DNA from: a virus
IMG/VR virus record: IMGVR_UViG_3300006925_000135
Span: 1-25,382 of that record
Length of the DNA stretch: 25,382 nt
Direction: 5' to 3' (one strand)
The notes beneath the pieces are model-generated. The model was not told the origin of the DNA. It searched no databases and was given only the letters and a program-made list of their open reading frames with translations. Numbering within the stretch: the first letter of the stretch is position 1; each line of letters opens with the position of its first letter. Shown here one piece after another: positions 6,027-14,474 of the stretch. The translations under genes and the position numbers were made by a program.

Positions 6027-6027
6027 G

Positions 6028-6258
6028 ATGAGCAGCATTATAAGGAAGATCAGCATCGGTTCTGATTATAAAAATGATGCTATGCATTATTCTGTAGGCC
6101 AGGAGGTATATGGAGGACACAAAATAGCTTATATCATATTTGAAGATACTGATAGTTCTTATAATATTTTTATTAAAAAAAACAATGAAGTATTACCGTG
6201 GAAAAAGTTTAATTCTAACATGGCTATTTCTGTTGAATATAATTTAGAATATGAATAG
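6028..6258 (+). CDS. Small beta-rich hypothetical protein, 76 aa
   Basis: The product starts MSSIIRKISIGSDYKNDAMH and has alternating strands with Tyr, Ile and Asp, including YSVGQEVYGGHKIAYII, then SYNIFIKKNNEVLPWKKFN and a last strand AISVEYNLEY. It is soluble, with no cysteine and no enzyme motif. I have a recollection of the RKISxGxDYK-xx-MHYxVGQ start in uncultured marine phage genomes, without any assigned function. It ends 8 nt into the next gene, so the two are translationally coupled. The neighbour looks like a GroES-fold protein, so a joint role is possible but not shown. Confidence 0.75.
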   Translation: MSSIIRKISIGSDYKNDAMHYSVGQEVYGGHKIAYIIFEDTDSSYNIFIKKNNEVLPWKKFNSNMAISVEYNLEYE

Positions 6259-6856
6259 TATCTACGATTTTATCGTTGAGCCTATCGGAGAAAGATACAA
6301 TAATACAACTAAAGTAAATAATAAGGATTTAATATTAAATTGTAATATAGAATCATTTAAGTTTATAAATAAACTTGCTAAAGTTATATCTACGCCAAAA
6401 GCTTATAATACCGTTATAAAAGAAGGTGATGAAATCGTAATTCATCATAATGTTTTTAGAAGATATTATGATATAAAAGGTAAAGAAAAAAATAGCAGTA
6501 AATATTTTAAAGACAATCTTTACTTTTGTCAGCCCGATCAGGTGTATCTTTACAAAAAAAGCGATAAGTGGCATTCGTTTATGGATAGATGCTTTGTTAA
6601 GCCTCTTTTAAATAATGATCCTACAAGCTTAGAAAAAGAACAAAAGTATATTGGTATACTAAAGTATGGCAATAGCTCGTTAAATGCGCTTGAAATAGCA
6701 CCTGGCGACCTTGTAGGGTTTACTCCTAATAGCGAATGGGAGTTTATAATTGACAACGAGCGATTGTATTGTATGAAATCTAATGATATTGTTATTAAAT
6801 ATGAATGTAAAGAAGACCAAACTGAATATAATCCAAGCTGGGCAAAAAGCAGTTGA
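6251..6856 (+). CDS. Predicted tandem GroES-fold protein, divergent co-chaperonin candidate, 201 aa
   Basis: Two GroES-like patterns can be read in one chain. Half 1 (about 6-103): FIVEPIGERYNN, a middle LILN segment, AKVISTP, IKEGDEIVIHHNVFRR, then NLYFCQPDQVYLYKK. Half 2 (about 114-190): CFVKPLLNN, GILKYGN, LEIAPGDLVGFTPNSEWEF, then RLYCMKSNDIVIKYE. Each follows the family order of first strand (rVlVkp), gkVv strand, kvGDkVlf strand, and final eylilresDIlavi strand. Clear mobile-loop GGIxLP sequences are weak or missing, so GroEL binding is uncertain. Tandem GroES barrels are known from plastid Cpn20, and a single one from T4 gp31. This protein may cap the phage or host chaperonin, or may use the fold for another purpose. 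It overlaps both neighbours. Confidence 0.72.
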   Translation: MNSIYDFIVEPIGERYNNTTKVNNKDLILNCNIESFKFINKLAKVISTPKAYNTVIKEGDEIVIHHNVFRRYYDIKGKEKNSSKYFKDNLYFCQPDQVYLYKKSDKWHSFMDRCFVKPLLNNDPTSLEKEQKYIGILKYGNSSLNALEIAPGDLVGFTPNSEWEFIIDNERLYCMKSNDIVIKYECKEDQTEYNPSWAKSS

Positions 6857-7067
6857 GGAGTTAATTAAAGTAGCTAAGGAAGCTATTGTAGATTCAGAAG
6901 ATGACATATCAGCAGATAGATTAAAAAATGCAGCAGCTACCAAAAAGCTAGCAATATTTGATGCATTTGAAATATTAACAAGAATTGAAACCGAAGAAAA
7001 ATTGTTAGAAGATAAATCTGCTAATCAAAAAACATTCGGCGGCTTTGCTGAAAAAAGATCTAAATGA
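6801..7067 (+). CDS. Probable small terminase subunit, 88 aa
   Basis: A short helical protein encoded directly upstream of, and overlapping by 4 nt (ATGA), the large terminase gene, the classic position for the DNA-recognition subunit. Helices include IIQAGQKAVEELIKVAKEAI and DRLKNAAATKKLAIFDAFEILTRIETEEKLL, ending in a loop with GGFAEKRSK. There is no recognisable N-terminal helix-turn-helix, and it is shorter than most TerS proteins (about 100-200 aa), so the call rests on position and helical character. The ATG at 6801 is preferred over 6783 because the extra six residues (MILLLN) are a hydrophobic out-of-frame shadow of the upstream gene; either start overlaps that gene by more than 50 nt. 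Confidence 0.55.
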   Translation: MNVKKTKLNIIQAGQKAVEELIKVAKEAIVDSEDDISADRLKNAAATKKLAIFDAFEILTRIETEEKLLEDKSANQKTFGGFAEKRSK

Positions 7068-9286
7068 TATATAAGCAAACACTATATTCAATAATACCGG
7101 ATTATGTAAAGCCCAATATATTAAAGAAAAAAAATAAACAAAAAAGCTGGGAATACGGATATAACAAAGAGCATGATTTAGTTGTAATAAGTAAATCAGG
7201 CGAGCTTGGCGAAGTGTACGATATTCAAGGTTTAAAAATAGGTTTACCATTAATCAATAGATGCTTTAAAAGATCTAATAATAAACAAGAGCAATATTGG
7301 CAAAAATTTAATTATCCCAAAGAATTACAAAAAATTAAAAGTGTATTTGATTGGAATAATTATCCTGACAATTTTAAAGAACAATGGTACGACTATATAG
7401 ATAATGAATTTAAATATAGAGAAGAAGGTTTTGCGTTCTACAATAATGGTACTGAAACTTATATTACTGGGTCTCATTACATGTACCTGCAGTGGACTAA
7501 GATTGACGTTGGGGCCGCCGACTTTAGGGAATCAAATAGATTATTCTATATTTTCTGGGAAGCGTGTAAAGCAGATACCAGATGTTATGGAATATGTTAC
7601 CTCAAAAACAGACGGTCTGGGTTTAGCTTCATGGCATCGAACGAAACTGTTAACCAGGCAACAATGTCAAGCGACGCGAGATTTGGAATTTTATCAAAAA
7701 CTGGGGCTGATGCCAAAAAAATGTTTACCGATAAAGTCGTTCCAATATCAATCAATTATCCCTTCTTCTTCAAGCCCGTCCAAGATGGTATGGATCGTCC
7801 GAAAACAGAGCTTGCTTACCGAGTGCCCGCCTCCAAACTAACTCGGCGCAAGATAGAAGTAGGCGAACAATTAGCTGAAATTGATGGGCTTGATACTACA
7901 ATCGACTGGAAAAATACAGGCGATAATTCATATGATGGAGAAAAGCTAAAGCTTTTAGTTCATGATGAATCTGGTAAATGGGAAAGACCAGATAATATAA
8001 TTAACAATTGGAGAGTAACCAAAACAACATTAAGACTAGGTAGCAGGGTAGTCGGAAAATGTATGATGGGTTCTACATCAAATGCTTTAGATAAAGGAGG
8101 TAATAATTTTAAAAAATTATATGAAGGATCAGATGTTACTAAAAGAAACCGCAACGGACAGACTAGCTCAGGATTATATTCTTTGTTCATACCTATGGAA
8201 TGGAATTACGAGGGATTCATTGATATGCATGGAATACCTGTATTCGATACACCGGAAAAGCTAGTCAAAAGTATTGATGGCACAGACATAGATACTGGAG
8301 TTATTGATTATTGGATGAATGAAGTTGATGGATTAAAAAAAGATCAAGACGCATTAAATGAATTCTATCGTCAATTTCCTAGAACAACACAGCACGCGTT
8401 TCGAGATGAAACAAAACAATCTTTATTTAATCTAACTAAAATATACGAGCAGATAGATTATGTTGAAGAAATGAAGTATACAGGTCTTATAACGCAAGGA
8501 AATTTTCAATGGCAAGGTGGCGTTAAAGATTCAGTAGTTGAGTTCGCGCCTAATAACAACGGACGGTTTTTTATTTCATGGATCCCGCCACATAATATGC
8601 AAAATAGGTCTATTGCAAAAGGTAATTTAAGATACCCGGCTAATGAACATTGCGGGGCATTTGGATGTGATAGTTATGATATATCCGGCACAGTTGATGG
8701 TAGAGGGTCTAAAGGCTCATTACATGGACTAACAAAATTTACCATGGAAGATATACCCCCTAACCATTTCTTTTTAGAATATATATCACGACCTGATAAT
8801 GCTGAAATATTTTTTGAAGATGTACTTATGGCTTTAGTATTTTATGGAATGCCAATACTTGCAGAAAATAATAAGCCGAGGTTATTATATTATTTAAAAA
8901 GAAGAGGCTATAGAGGATATTCTATGAATAGACCTGATAAAGTTTATAATAAATTATCAATAACAGAAAGAGAAATAGGAGGAGTGCCTAACTCAAGTGA
9001 AGATATGAAGCAGGCTCATGCAGCTGCTATAGAATCTTATATTGATTCTCATGTAGGGTTTAACGGAGAAACTCACGGAGACTTATATTTTACAAGAACA
9101 TTAAACGATTGGTCAAAATTTAATCTTAATAACAGAACAAAACACGATGCTTCTATAAGTTCTGGGCTCGCTATAATGGCTTGTAATAAAAATAAATATG
9201 CTCCAGTAGCTAAAAAAGTTTTTAAACCAATGAACTTAGGAATAAAAAGATATAATAACGATGGTTCTACATCAAAAATAATTTAG
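7064..9286 (+). CDS. terL: Terminase large subunit (TerL), 740 aa
   Basis: The packaging motor: an ATPase that pumps DNA into the prohead and a nuclease that cuts the concatemer. The N-terminal ATPase has a deviating Walker A (KNRRSGFS at residues 181-188, after ICYL), a Walker B with LLVHDES (D301, E302) and a coupling motif GSTSN at 336-340. The C-terminal RNase H-like nuclease shows FGCDSYD (D536), FFEDVLMA (E585/D586) and HDASIS (D695), giving a full acidic set. Length is above the usual 450-650 because of an N-terminal extension of about 150 residues, as in crAss-like and related marine phages. A stretch at about 7480-7860 has more G/C-ending codons than the rest of the gene. The portal gene follows 4 nt later. 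Confidence 0.93.
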   Translation: MIYKQTLYSIIPDYVKPNILKKKNKQKSWEYGYNKEHDLVVISKSGELGEVYDIQGLKIGLPLINRCFKRSNNKQEQYWQKFNYPKELQKIKSVFDWNNYPDNFKEQWYDYIDNEFKYREEGFAFYNNGTETYITGSHYMYLQWTKIDVGAADFRESNRLFYIFWEACKADTRCYGICYLKNRRSGFSFMASNETVNQATMSSDARFGILSKTGADAKKMFTDKVVPISINYPFFFKPVQDGMDRPKTELAYRVPASKLTRRKIEVGEQLAEIDGLDTTIDWKNTGDNSYDGEKLKLLVHDESGKWERPDNIINNWRVTKTTLRLGSRVVGKCMMGSTSNALDKGGNNFKKLYEGSDVTKRNRNGQTSSGLYSLFIPMEWNYEGFIDMHGIPVFDTPEKLVKSIDGTDIDTGVIDYWMNEVDGLKKDQDALNEFYRQFPRTTQHAFRDETKQSLFNLTKIYEQIDYVEEMKYTGLITQGNFQWQGGVKDSVVEFAPNNNGRFFISWIPPHNMQNRSIAKGNLRYPANEHCGAFGCDSYDISGTVDGRGSKGSLHGLTKFTMEDIPPNHFFLEYISRPDNAEIFFEDVLMALVFYGMPILAENNKPRLLYYLKRRGYRGYSMNRPDKVYNKLSITEREIGGVPNSSEDMKQAHAAAIESYIDSHVGFNGETHGDLYFTRTLNDWSKFNLNNRTKHDASISSGLAIMACNKNKYAPVAKKVFKPMNLGIKRYNNDGSTSKII

Positions 9287-9290
9287 ATAA

Positions 9291-11705
9291 ATGATTAATA
9301 CTAATTATAACAGTTCATTCCCAGATCAGGTAGTACCTGATTCAGTAAAGAATAGTTATGACTATGGGCTACAAGTTGCTCAAGCTATAGAAAATGAGTG
9401 GTTTCGGCAAGATATTGGGGGCGAAAGGTATTTACAGAACTTTCAGAATTATCATAGATTAAGACTATATGCTAGAGGCGAGCAGCCAATACAAAAATAT
9501 AAAGATGAATTATCTATTAATGGTGATTTATCTTATTTAAATTTAGATTGGAAAATTGTACCAGTAATACCTAAGTTTGTAGACATTGTAGTTAATGGCA
9601 TGACTGATAAAGGTTATGAAATAAAATCATTTGCTACTGACCCATTTGCTCTTAAAGAAAGAACTCAATTTGCTTTTAATGCAATACGCGATATAATTAA
9701 TAAAGAACAAATAGAGCAGTTAAATGAATTGACTGGAGGTAATTTTTATGCATCAGCCGATCCGGGTAGTTTGCCTTCCTCACAAGAAGAGCTTGATTTA
9801 TATTTACAATTAAACTATAAGCAAAGTGTTGAAATTGCTGAAGAAGAAATAATTAAAAATGTTTTTTCTTATAATAAATATGACGATATACAAAGACGTA
9901 TAGCTTATGATTTAGCTGTGTTAGGCATTGGGGTATCTAAAACTAGCTTTAATTTTTCAGAAGGTATTACGGTTGATTATGTAGATCCAGCGTCGGTAGT
10001 ATATTCTTATACAGAAGACCCTAACTTTGAAGATATATATTATGTAGGTGAAGTAAAAAACTTAAGTCTTTCAGAAGTAAAAAGATTATATCCTCAGCTT
10101 ACAGATGATGATCTTAAGGAAATACAAAAATATAAAGGGCCTACCAACTACAGTAATTATGTAAGAAATTATGGTGGTCAAAATGATGATAATTTAGTTT
10201 CTATATTATTTTTTGAATATAAAACATATACAAACCAAGTATTTAAATTAAAAAATACTGATCAAGGATTAGAAAAAATATTAGAAAAAGACGACACTTT
10301 TAATCCGCCAGAAAATGATAACTTTAGCAGAGTATCTAGAAGTATAGAGGTATTATACACAGGGGCAAAAGTTATGGGTATGAGCAAAATTATAGATTGG
10401 AAGATGGCAGAAAATATGACTCGCCCTAGTTCTGATGTTACAAAAGTAAATATGAATTACTCTATATGTGCGCCTAGAATGTATAAGGGCCGCATAGATT
10501 CTATTGTTAGTCGTATTACAAGCTTTGCTGACATGATACAGCTAACTCATTTAAAATTACAACAAGTATTATCAAGAGTAGTGCCAGATGGGGTTTATTT
10601 AGATATGGATGGTCTTGCTGAAGTTGATTTAGGTAATGGCACAAACTATAACCCAGCAGAAGCATTAAACATGTATTTCCAGACAGGTAGCATTGTTGGA
10701 CGCTCTTTGACTCAAGACGGAGATCTTAATAGAGGTAAAGTTCCAATTCAAGAGCTACAATCATCTAGCGGAATGTCTAAAGTTCAAGCTTTAATATCTA
10801 CTTATCAATATTATTTACAAATGATAAGAGATGTTACAGGGCTGAATGAGGCTGTTGATGGAAGTATGCCTGACAAGAATGCATTAGTTGGTTTACAAAA
10901 AATGGCAGCCGCTAATTCTAATGTAGCTACTAGACATATACTAAAAGCTTTAATGTATATAACTATTAAAATAGCAGAAAACATAAGTCTGAGGGCTAAT
11001 GATGCTTTACAATTCCCATTAACAAGAGAAGCTTTATTAAATAGCATCAACACATTTAATGTAAATACATTGCAAGAAATGGAAAAAGTAGCAATGCACG
11101 ATTTTGGTATATTTTTAGAATTAGAACCAGATGAAGAAGAAAAAGCTAAGCTTGAACAAAATATACAAGTTGCATTGCAAGGGGGAGGCATTGATTTAGA
11201 TGATGCTATTGATATTAGAGAAGTTTCAAACATAAAACTTGCCAATCAATTATTAAAATTAAAACGAAAAGAAAAACAAGCAGATGCGCAAGCGGCCCAG
11301 CAGGCTAATATTCAAGCTCAAGCTCAGGCTAACGCACAGGCTTCCGAAGCGGCGGCAATGGCTGAAGTACAAAAACAACAAGCTTTAGCTGAAACAAAAG
11401 TACAAATTGAAAAAGCTAAATCAGATTTTGAAATTGCTAGAATGGAGCAAGAAGCATTAATTAAAAAACAATTAATGGCAGAAGAGTTTAATTATAATAT
11501 ACAATTAGCTCAAGCGCAAGCATCTGCAACAACAGAAAAAGAACAAGAAATAGAAGATAGAAAAGATAAACGCGTAAGAATACAAGGTACACAGCAATCT
11601 GAACTTATCGATCAAAGAAAAAATGATTTATTACCTAAAGATTTTGAATCAGCAGGTAATGATAATTTAAGTGGCTTTGGCTTAGAACAATTTGAGCCAA
11701 GGTAA
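9291..11705 (+). CDS. Portal protein, crAss-like type, 804 aa
   Basis: Dodecameric ring at the capsid vertex through which DNA passes and on which the connector is built. The identity rests on its place between terL and the scaffold/capsid genes and on its large size and pattern. There is an alpha/beta wing-clip body, then the segment around 494-530 (GMSKVQALI, a helix with YQYYLQMIRDVTGLNEA, D514), which matches the stem-to-crown helix followed by TGLNEAxDGS seen in related portals. From about residue 655 to 770 the chain is a long Ala/Gln/Lys/Glu-rich helix or coiled coil (for example QAQAQANAQASEAAAMAEVQ), a usual barrel/crown extension in this group. The C-terminus is polar. It is separated from the scaffold gene by 31 nt. 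Confidence 0.88.
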   Translation: MINTNYNSSFPDQVVPDSVKNSYDYGLQVAQAIENEWFRQDIGGERYLQNFQNYHRLRLYARGEQPIQKYKDELSINGDLSYLNLDWKIVPVIPKFVDIVVNGMTDKGYEIKSFATDPFALKERTQFAFNAIRDIINKEQIEQLNELTGGNFYASADPGSLPSSQEELDLYLQLNYKQSVEIAEEEIIKNVFSYNKYDDIQRRIAYDLAVLGIGVSKTSFNFSEGITVDYVDPASVVYSYTEDPNFEDIYYVGEVKNLSLSEVKRLYPQLTDDDLKEIQKYKGPTNYSNYVRNYGGQNDDNLVSILFFEYKTYTNQVFKLKNTDQGLEKILEKDDTFNPPENDNFSRVSRSIEVLYTGAKVMGMSKIIDWKMAENMTRPSSDVTKVNMNYSICAPRMYKGRIDSIVSRITSFADMIQLTHLKLQQVLSRVVPDGVYLDMDGLAEVDLGNGTNYNPAEALNMYFQTGSIVGRSLTQDGDLNRGKVPIQELQSSSGMSKVQALISTYQYYLQMIRDVTGLNEAVDGSMPDKNALVGLQKMAAANSNVATRHILKALMYITIKIAENISLRANDALQFPLTREALLNSINTFNVNTLQEMEKVAMHDFGIFLELEPDEEEKAKLEQNIQVALQGGGIDLDDAIDIREVSNIKLANQLLKLKRKEKQADAQAAQQANIQAQAQANAQASEAAAMAEVQKQQALAETKVQIEKAKSDFEIARMEQEALIKKQLMAEEFNYNIQLAQAQASATTEKEQEIEDRKDKRVRIQGTQQSELIDQRKNDLLPKDFESAGNDNLSGFGLEQFEPR

Positions 11706-11736
11706 ATTTTATTAATTAATTTTATATTATCATATT

Positions 11737-12942
11737 ATGTCAACAGAAGTAAAACAAGAAGGAGATTTTAAAATTAAAAAAAGAACTCCAAAAAAATTAG
11801 CAGGTGAGCAAGACATTATTAAAGTTGATCTTTCTAAACCTCCAGTAGAAATTAAAAAAGAAGAAGATGCCGTTCAAAAGCCAAGCACAAAGAAAGTGGA
11901 TGTACATGAATCATCCGGAGATGGCAAAGAGGTGGGAAAAGGAAACGCCGAAGAACAAGTCATTGCCGAAAAAACTGAAGAAAAATTAGTAGAAGAATCT
12001 CCAATACAAATTATTGAAGATGAAGAAAATAATTCTGAAGAGACAAGAGTGGATGGAAGCAATGAGACTCCCTCTGCCCCATCGGAACAAAAAGAAATAT
12101 TACAGGAAACAAAAGCACAAGAGCTTCCAGAAGGAGTAGATAAGCTTATAAAGTTTATGGAAGAAACCGGGGGAGATGTACAAGACTATGCTAGACTAAA
12201 TGCTGATTACTCAAATGTAGATAATAATACATTATTAAGAGAATATTATAAACAGAATAAGCCTCATTTAGATTCAGAAGACGTAAATCTATTATTAGAA
12301 GATTTTACATGGGATGAAGAAGTGGATGAGGATAGAGACATACGCAAGAAAAAAATAGCGTATAAAGAAGAAGTTGCAAAAGCCAAAAACTTTTTAGAGC
12401 AAACTAAGAGTAAATATTACGAGGAAATTAAACTAAGGCCTGGTACTACTCAAGAGCAACAAAAAGCGACTGACTTTTTTAACCGATACAATGAAGAGCA
12501 AAAGCGTAATGACGCAGTTCGGGAAGGGTTCATTAATACAACTAAAGATTATTTTTCTAATGATTTCAAAGGTTTTGATTTTAAATTAGGAGAAAAGAAA
12601 GTTAGATATGGTATTAAAGATCCTGAATCAACTGCTGATAATCAAAAAGATCTTACAGACTTCGTCGGGACGTTCCTAGACAAAGATGGTCAAATGAAAG
12701 ATCCCGCTGGTTATCATAAAGCGATTTATGCTGCCCGCAATGCCGATACTATGGCAACACATTTCTACGAGCAAGGCCGTGCCGATGCCATTAAAGAACA
12801 AGTTGCTAAAACTAAAAACATAACCACTGAGCCAAGGCAGACTGCCCCGGGCGATGTATTTGTTAATGGATTAAAAGTAAAAGCTATTAGCGGACTAGAC
12901 TCTTCAAAACTTAAAATTAGAACAAAAAAATTTAACAATTAA
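11737..12942 (+). CDS. Putative scaffolding/head assembly protein, 401 aa
   Basis: The protein lies between portal and capsid genes, the normal place for scaffold. Residues 1-125 are acidic and disordered (Glu, Lys, Ser, Pro-rich). Residues about 129-185 form a compact conserved-looking segment (LPEGVDKLIKFMEETGGDVQD, then YSNVDNNTLLREYYKQ and LLLEDFTWDEEVDED). A long charged helix follows (KKIAYKEEVAKAKNFLEQTK, about 207-226), then a helical C-terminal third and a basic tail ending KLKIRTKKFNN, which could be the capsid-binding end. This helical, charged make-up suits a scaffold. No protease motif is seen. The upstream 31-nt gap is A/T-only; the capsid gene follows after 10 nt, so both are probably on one transcript. 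Confidence 0.7.
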   Translation: MSTEVKQEGDFKIKKRTPKKLAGEQDIIKVDLSKPPVEIKKEEDAVQKPSTKKVDVHESSGDGKEVGKGNAEEQVIAEKTEEKLVEESPIQIIEDEENNSEETRVDGSNETPSAPSEQKEILQETKAQELPEGVDKLIKFMEETGGDVQDYARLNADYSNVDNNTLLREYYKQNKPHLDSEDVNLLLEDFTWDEEVDEDRDIRKKKIAYKEEVAKAKNFLEQTKSKYYEEIKLRPGTTQEQQKATDFFNRYNEEQKRNDAVREGFINTTKDYFSNDFKGFDFKLGEKKVRYGIKDPESTADNQKDLTDFVGTFLDKDGQMKDPAGYHKAIYAARNADTMATHFYEQGRADAIKEQVAKTKNITTEPRQTAPGDVFVNGLKVKAISGLDSSKLKIRTKKFNN

Positions 12943-12952
12943 AATTTAAAGA

Positions 12953-14398
12953 ATGGCAAATGTAGTACCCTCGTTTGGGTCAATTAAACCTAGTCAGAAA
13001 CAACAAGTTCTGTCTACAAATTATCTGCAATTTACAGATAAAGCTGGCGACGATTTTTCAGATTTCGCAGCACAATATCTTCCTGAGATCTACGAACAAG
13101 AAGTAGAGCGATATGGAAACCGAACTCTTTCTGGATTTCTACGTATGGTAGGAGCAGAAATGCCTATGACTTCTGATCAAGTAATTTGGTCAGAACAAAA
13201 TAGATTGCACATTGCATATAATAACGTAACTAAAGCTAGCGCAACAACTTTAACTTTTGTACTTAATGCAACTGCTGGCGCTAACTTCGTTGATAATGCA
13301 ATTTCTATCAACCAAACTATTGTAGTATTGAATCCTACTACTGGAGCTGAAGTAAAAGCTTTAGTAACCAATAGTGTAGATACATCTGCTACTTTAGCAA
13401 CAATTACTGTAGCTACATATACTGGAGCTGATCTTGCTGCTACGTTTGGTGCCGGAGCCCCTACAAATCTTAAAATATTTGTATATGGTTCTGAATATAG
13501 AAAAGGGACTGGAGATGCTGACATTAGAAGCGTAACCCCATCTTTCACTCAATTTAACAATTCACCAATTATTATTAAAGAAAAGTATGTGGTCAATGGA
13601 TCAGATATGGCTCAGATTGGTTGGGTTGAAGTTGCTACTGAGGATGGAACATCTGGATACCTATGGTATTTAAAAGCTGAGTCTGAAACTCGTTTGAGAT
13701 TTGAGGATTATCTTGAAATGTCTATGGTTGAAGGTGAAAAAGCTGCTGCAGGTTCTGGAGTTGCTGGTATTGCTGCTGACTATGGCGGAACTGAAGGTCT
13801 TTTTGCTGCTATCAATGCTAGAGGTAATGTACTAAATAACTTTAGTGCTGCTGCTGGTCTTGGTGAATTTGACAGCATTCTTAAAAATCTTGATACTCAA
13901 GGTGCTATTGAAGAGAACATGCTTTTCTTAAATAGAAAAACTTCTTTGGATTTTGATGATATGCTAGGTGCTATTTCTTCCGGTATTGGAGGAGGTACTG
14001 CTTTTGGTCTATTTGAAAACTCTGAAGAAATGGCTTTGAATCTTGGTTTCTCAGGATTTAGAAGAGGTTCTTATGACTTTTATAAAACTGACTGGAAATA
14101 TCTTAATGACGCTTCAACTAGAGGTGGAGTAGCTGTTTCAGCAATTGATGGAGTTCTTATTCCTGCTGGTACATCAACTGTATACGATCAAATCTTAGGT
14201 TCTAATATTCGTAGACCTTTCTTACATGTTCGTTACAGAGCTTCACAAACTGAAGATAGAAGAATGAAATCCTGGATTACTGGATCTGCTGGAGGTGCTT
14301 ATACTTCTGACATTGACTCTATGGATGTTCACTTCTTGTCTGAAAGATGTTTATGTGTACAAGGTGCTAACAATTTCGTATTGTTTACTGCATCATAA
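12953..14398 (+). CDS. Major capsid protein, HK97-fold crAss-like type, 481 aa
   Basis: Builds the icosahedral shell. The call comes from position after the scaffold candidate, length, and pattern: a short N-arm with QFTDKAGDDFSDFAAQYLPEI, GNRTLSGFLRMVGAEMPM, a beta-rich, Thr/Ala/Val-rich insertion at about 85-185 that would form the I-domain or a surface domain, a spine helix around ETRLRFEDYLEMSMVEGEKAA, and the C-terminal block with GSNIRRPFLHVRYRASQTEDRRM and DSMDVHFLSERCLCVQGANN. Codons are strongly T-ending (GCT, GGT, CTT), a high-expression pattern, and unlike the A-ending preference of neighbours. A strong terminator follows at 14415. There is no sign of a protease cleavage domain at the N-terminus. 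Confidence 0.88.
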   Translation: MANVVPSFGSIKPSQKQQVLSTNYLQFTDKAGDDFSDFAAQYLPEIYEQEVERYGNRTLSGFLRMVGAEMPMTSDQVIWSEQNRLHIAYNNVTKASATTLTFVLNATAGANFVDNAISINQTIVVLNPTTGAEVKALVTNSVDTSATLATITVATYTGADLAATFGAGAPTNLKIFVYGSEYRKGTGDADIRSVTPSFTQFNNSPIIIKEKYVVNGSDMAQIGWVEVATEDGTSGYLWYLKAESETRLRFEDYLEMSMVEGEKAAAGSGVAGIAADYGGTEGLFAAINARGNVLNNFSAAAGLGEFDSILKNLDTQGAIEENMLFLNRKTSLDFDDMLGAISSGIGGGTAFGLFENSEEMALNLGFSGFRRGSYDFYKTDWKYLNDASTRGGVAVSAIDGVLIPAGTSTVYDQILGSNIRRPFLHVRYRASQTEDRRMKSWITGSAGGAYTSDIDSMDVHFLSERCLCVQGANNFVLFTAS

Positions 14399-14414
14399 TT
14401 TACCTGGTATAAAT

Positions 14415-14445
14415 TACCCTCGTTGTATTAACGGGGGTAGTTTTT
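14415..14445 (+). terminator. Rho-independent terminator after the capsid gene
   Basis: Positions 14415-14424 pair with 14430-14439 in a 10-bp stem with one T-G wobble (14420 with 14434) and a 5-nt loop (14425-14429). A G and then five T follow (14441-14445). It begins 17 nt after the capsid stop. It should cut most transcripts here, so genes upstream including capsid form a strongly expressed unit, and the neck genes get read-through or their own promoter in the A/T-rich 14446-14474 stretch. Confidence 0.85.
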
Positions 14446-14474
14446 ACCTTTTAACTATTTAATTTTATTATATC

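Noticed and set aside
7404-7841. Open plus-strand frame of 145 codons inside terL
   Set aside because: It overlaps the catalytic part of terL, the translation has no protein-like pattern, and it is open mainly because this patch is richer in G/C.
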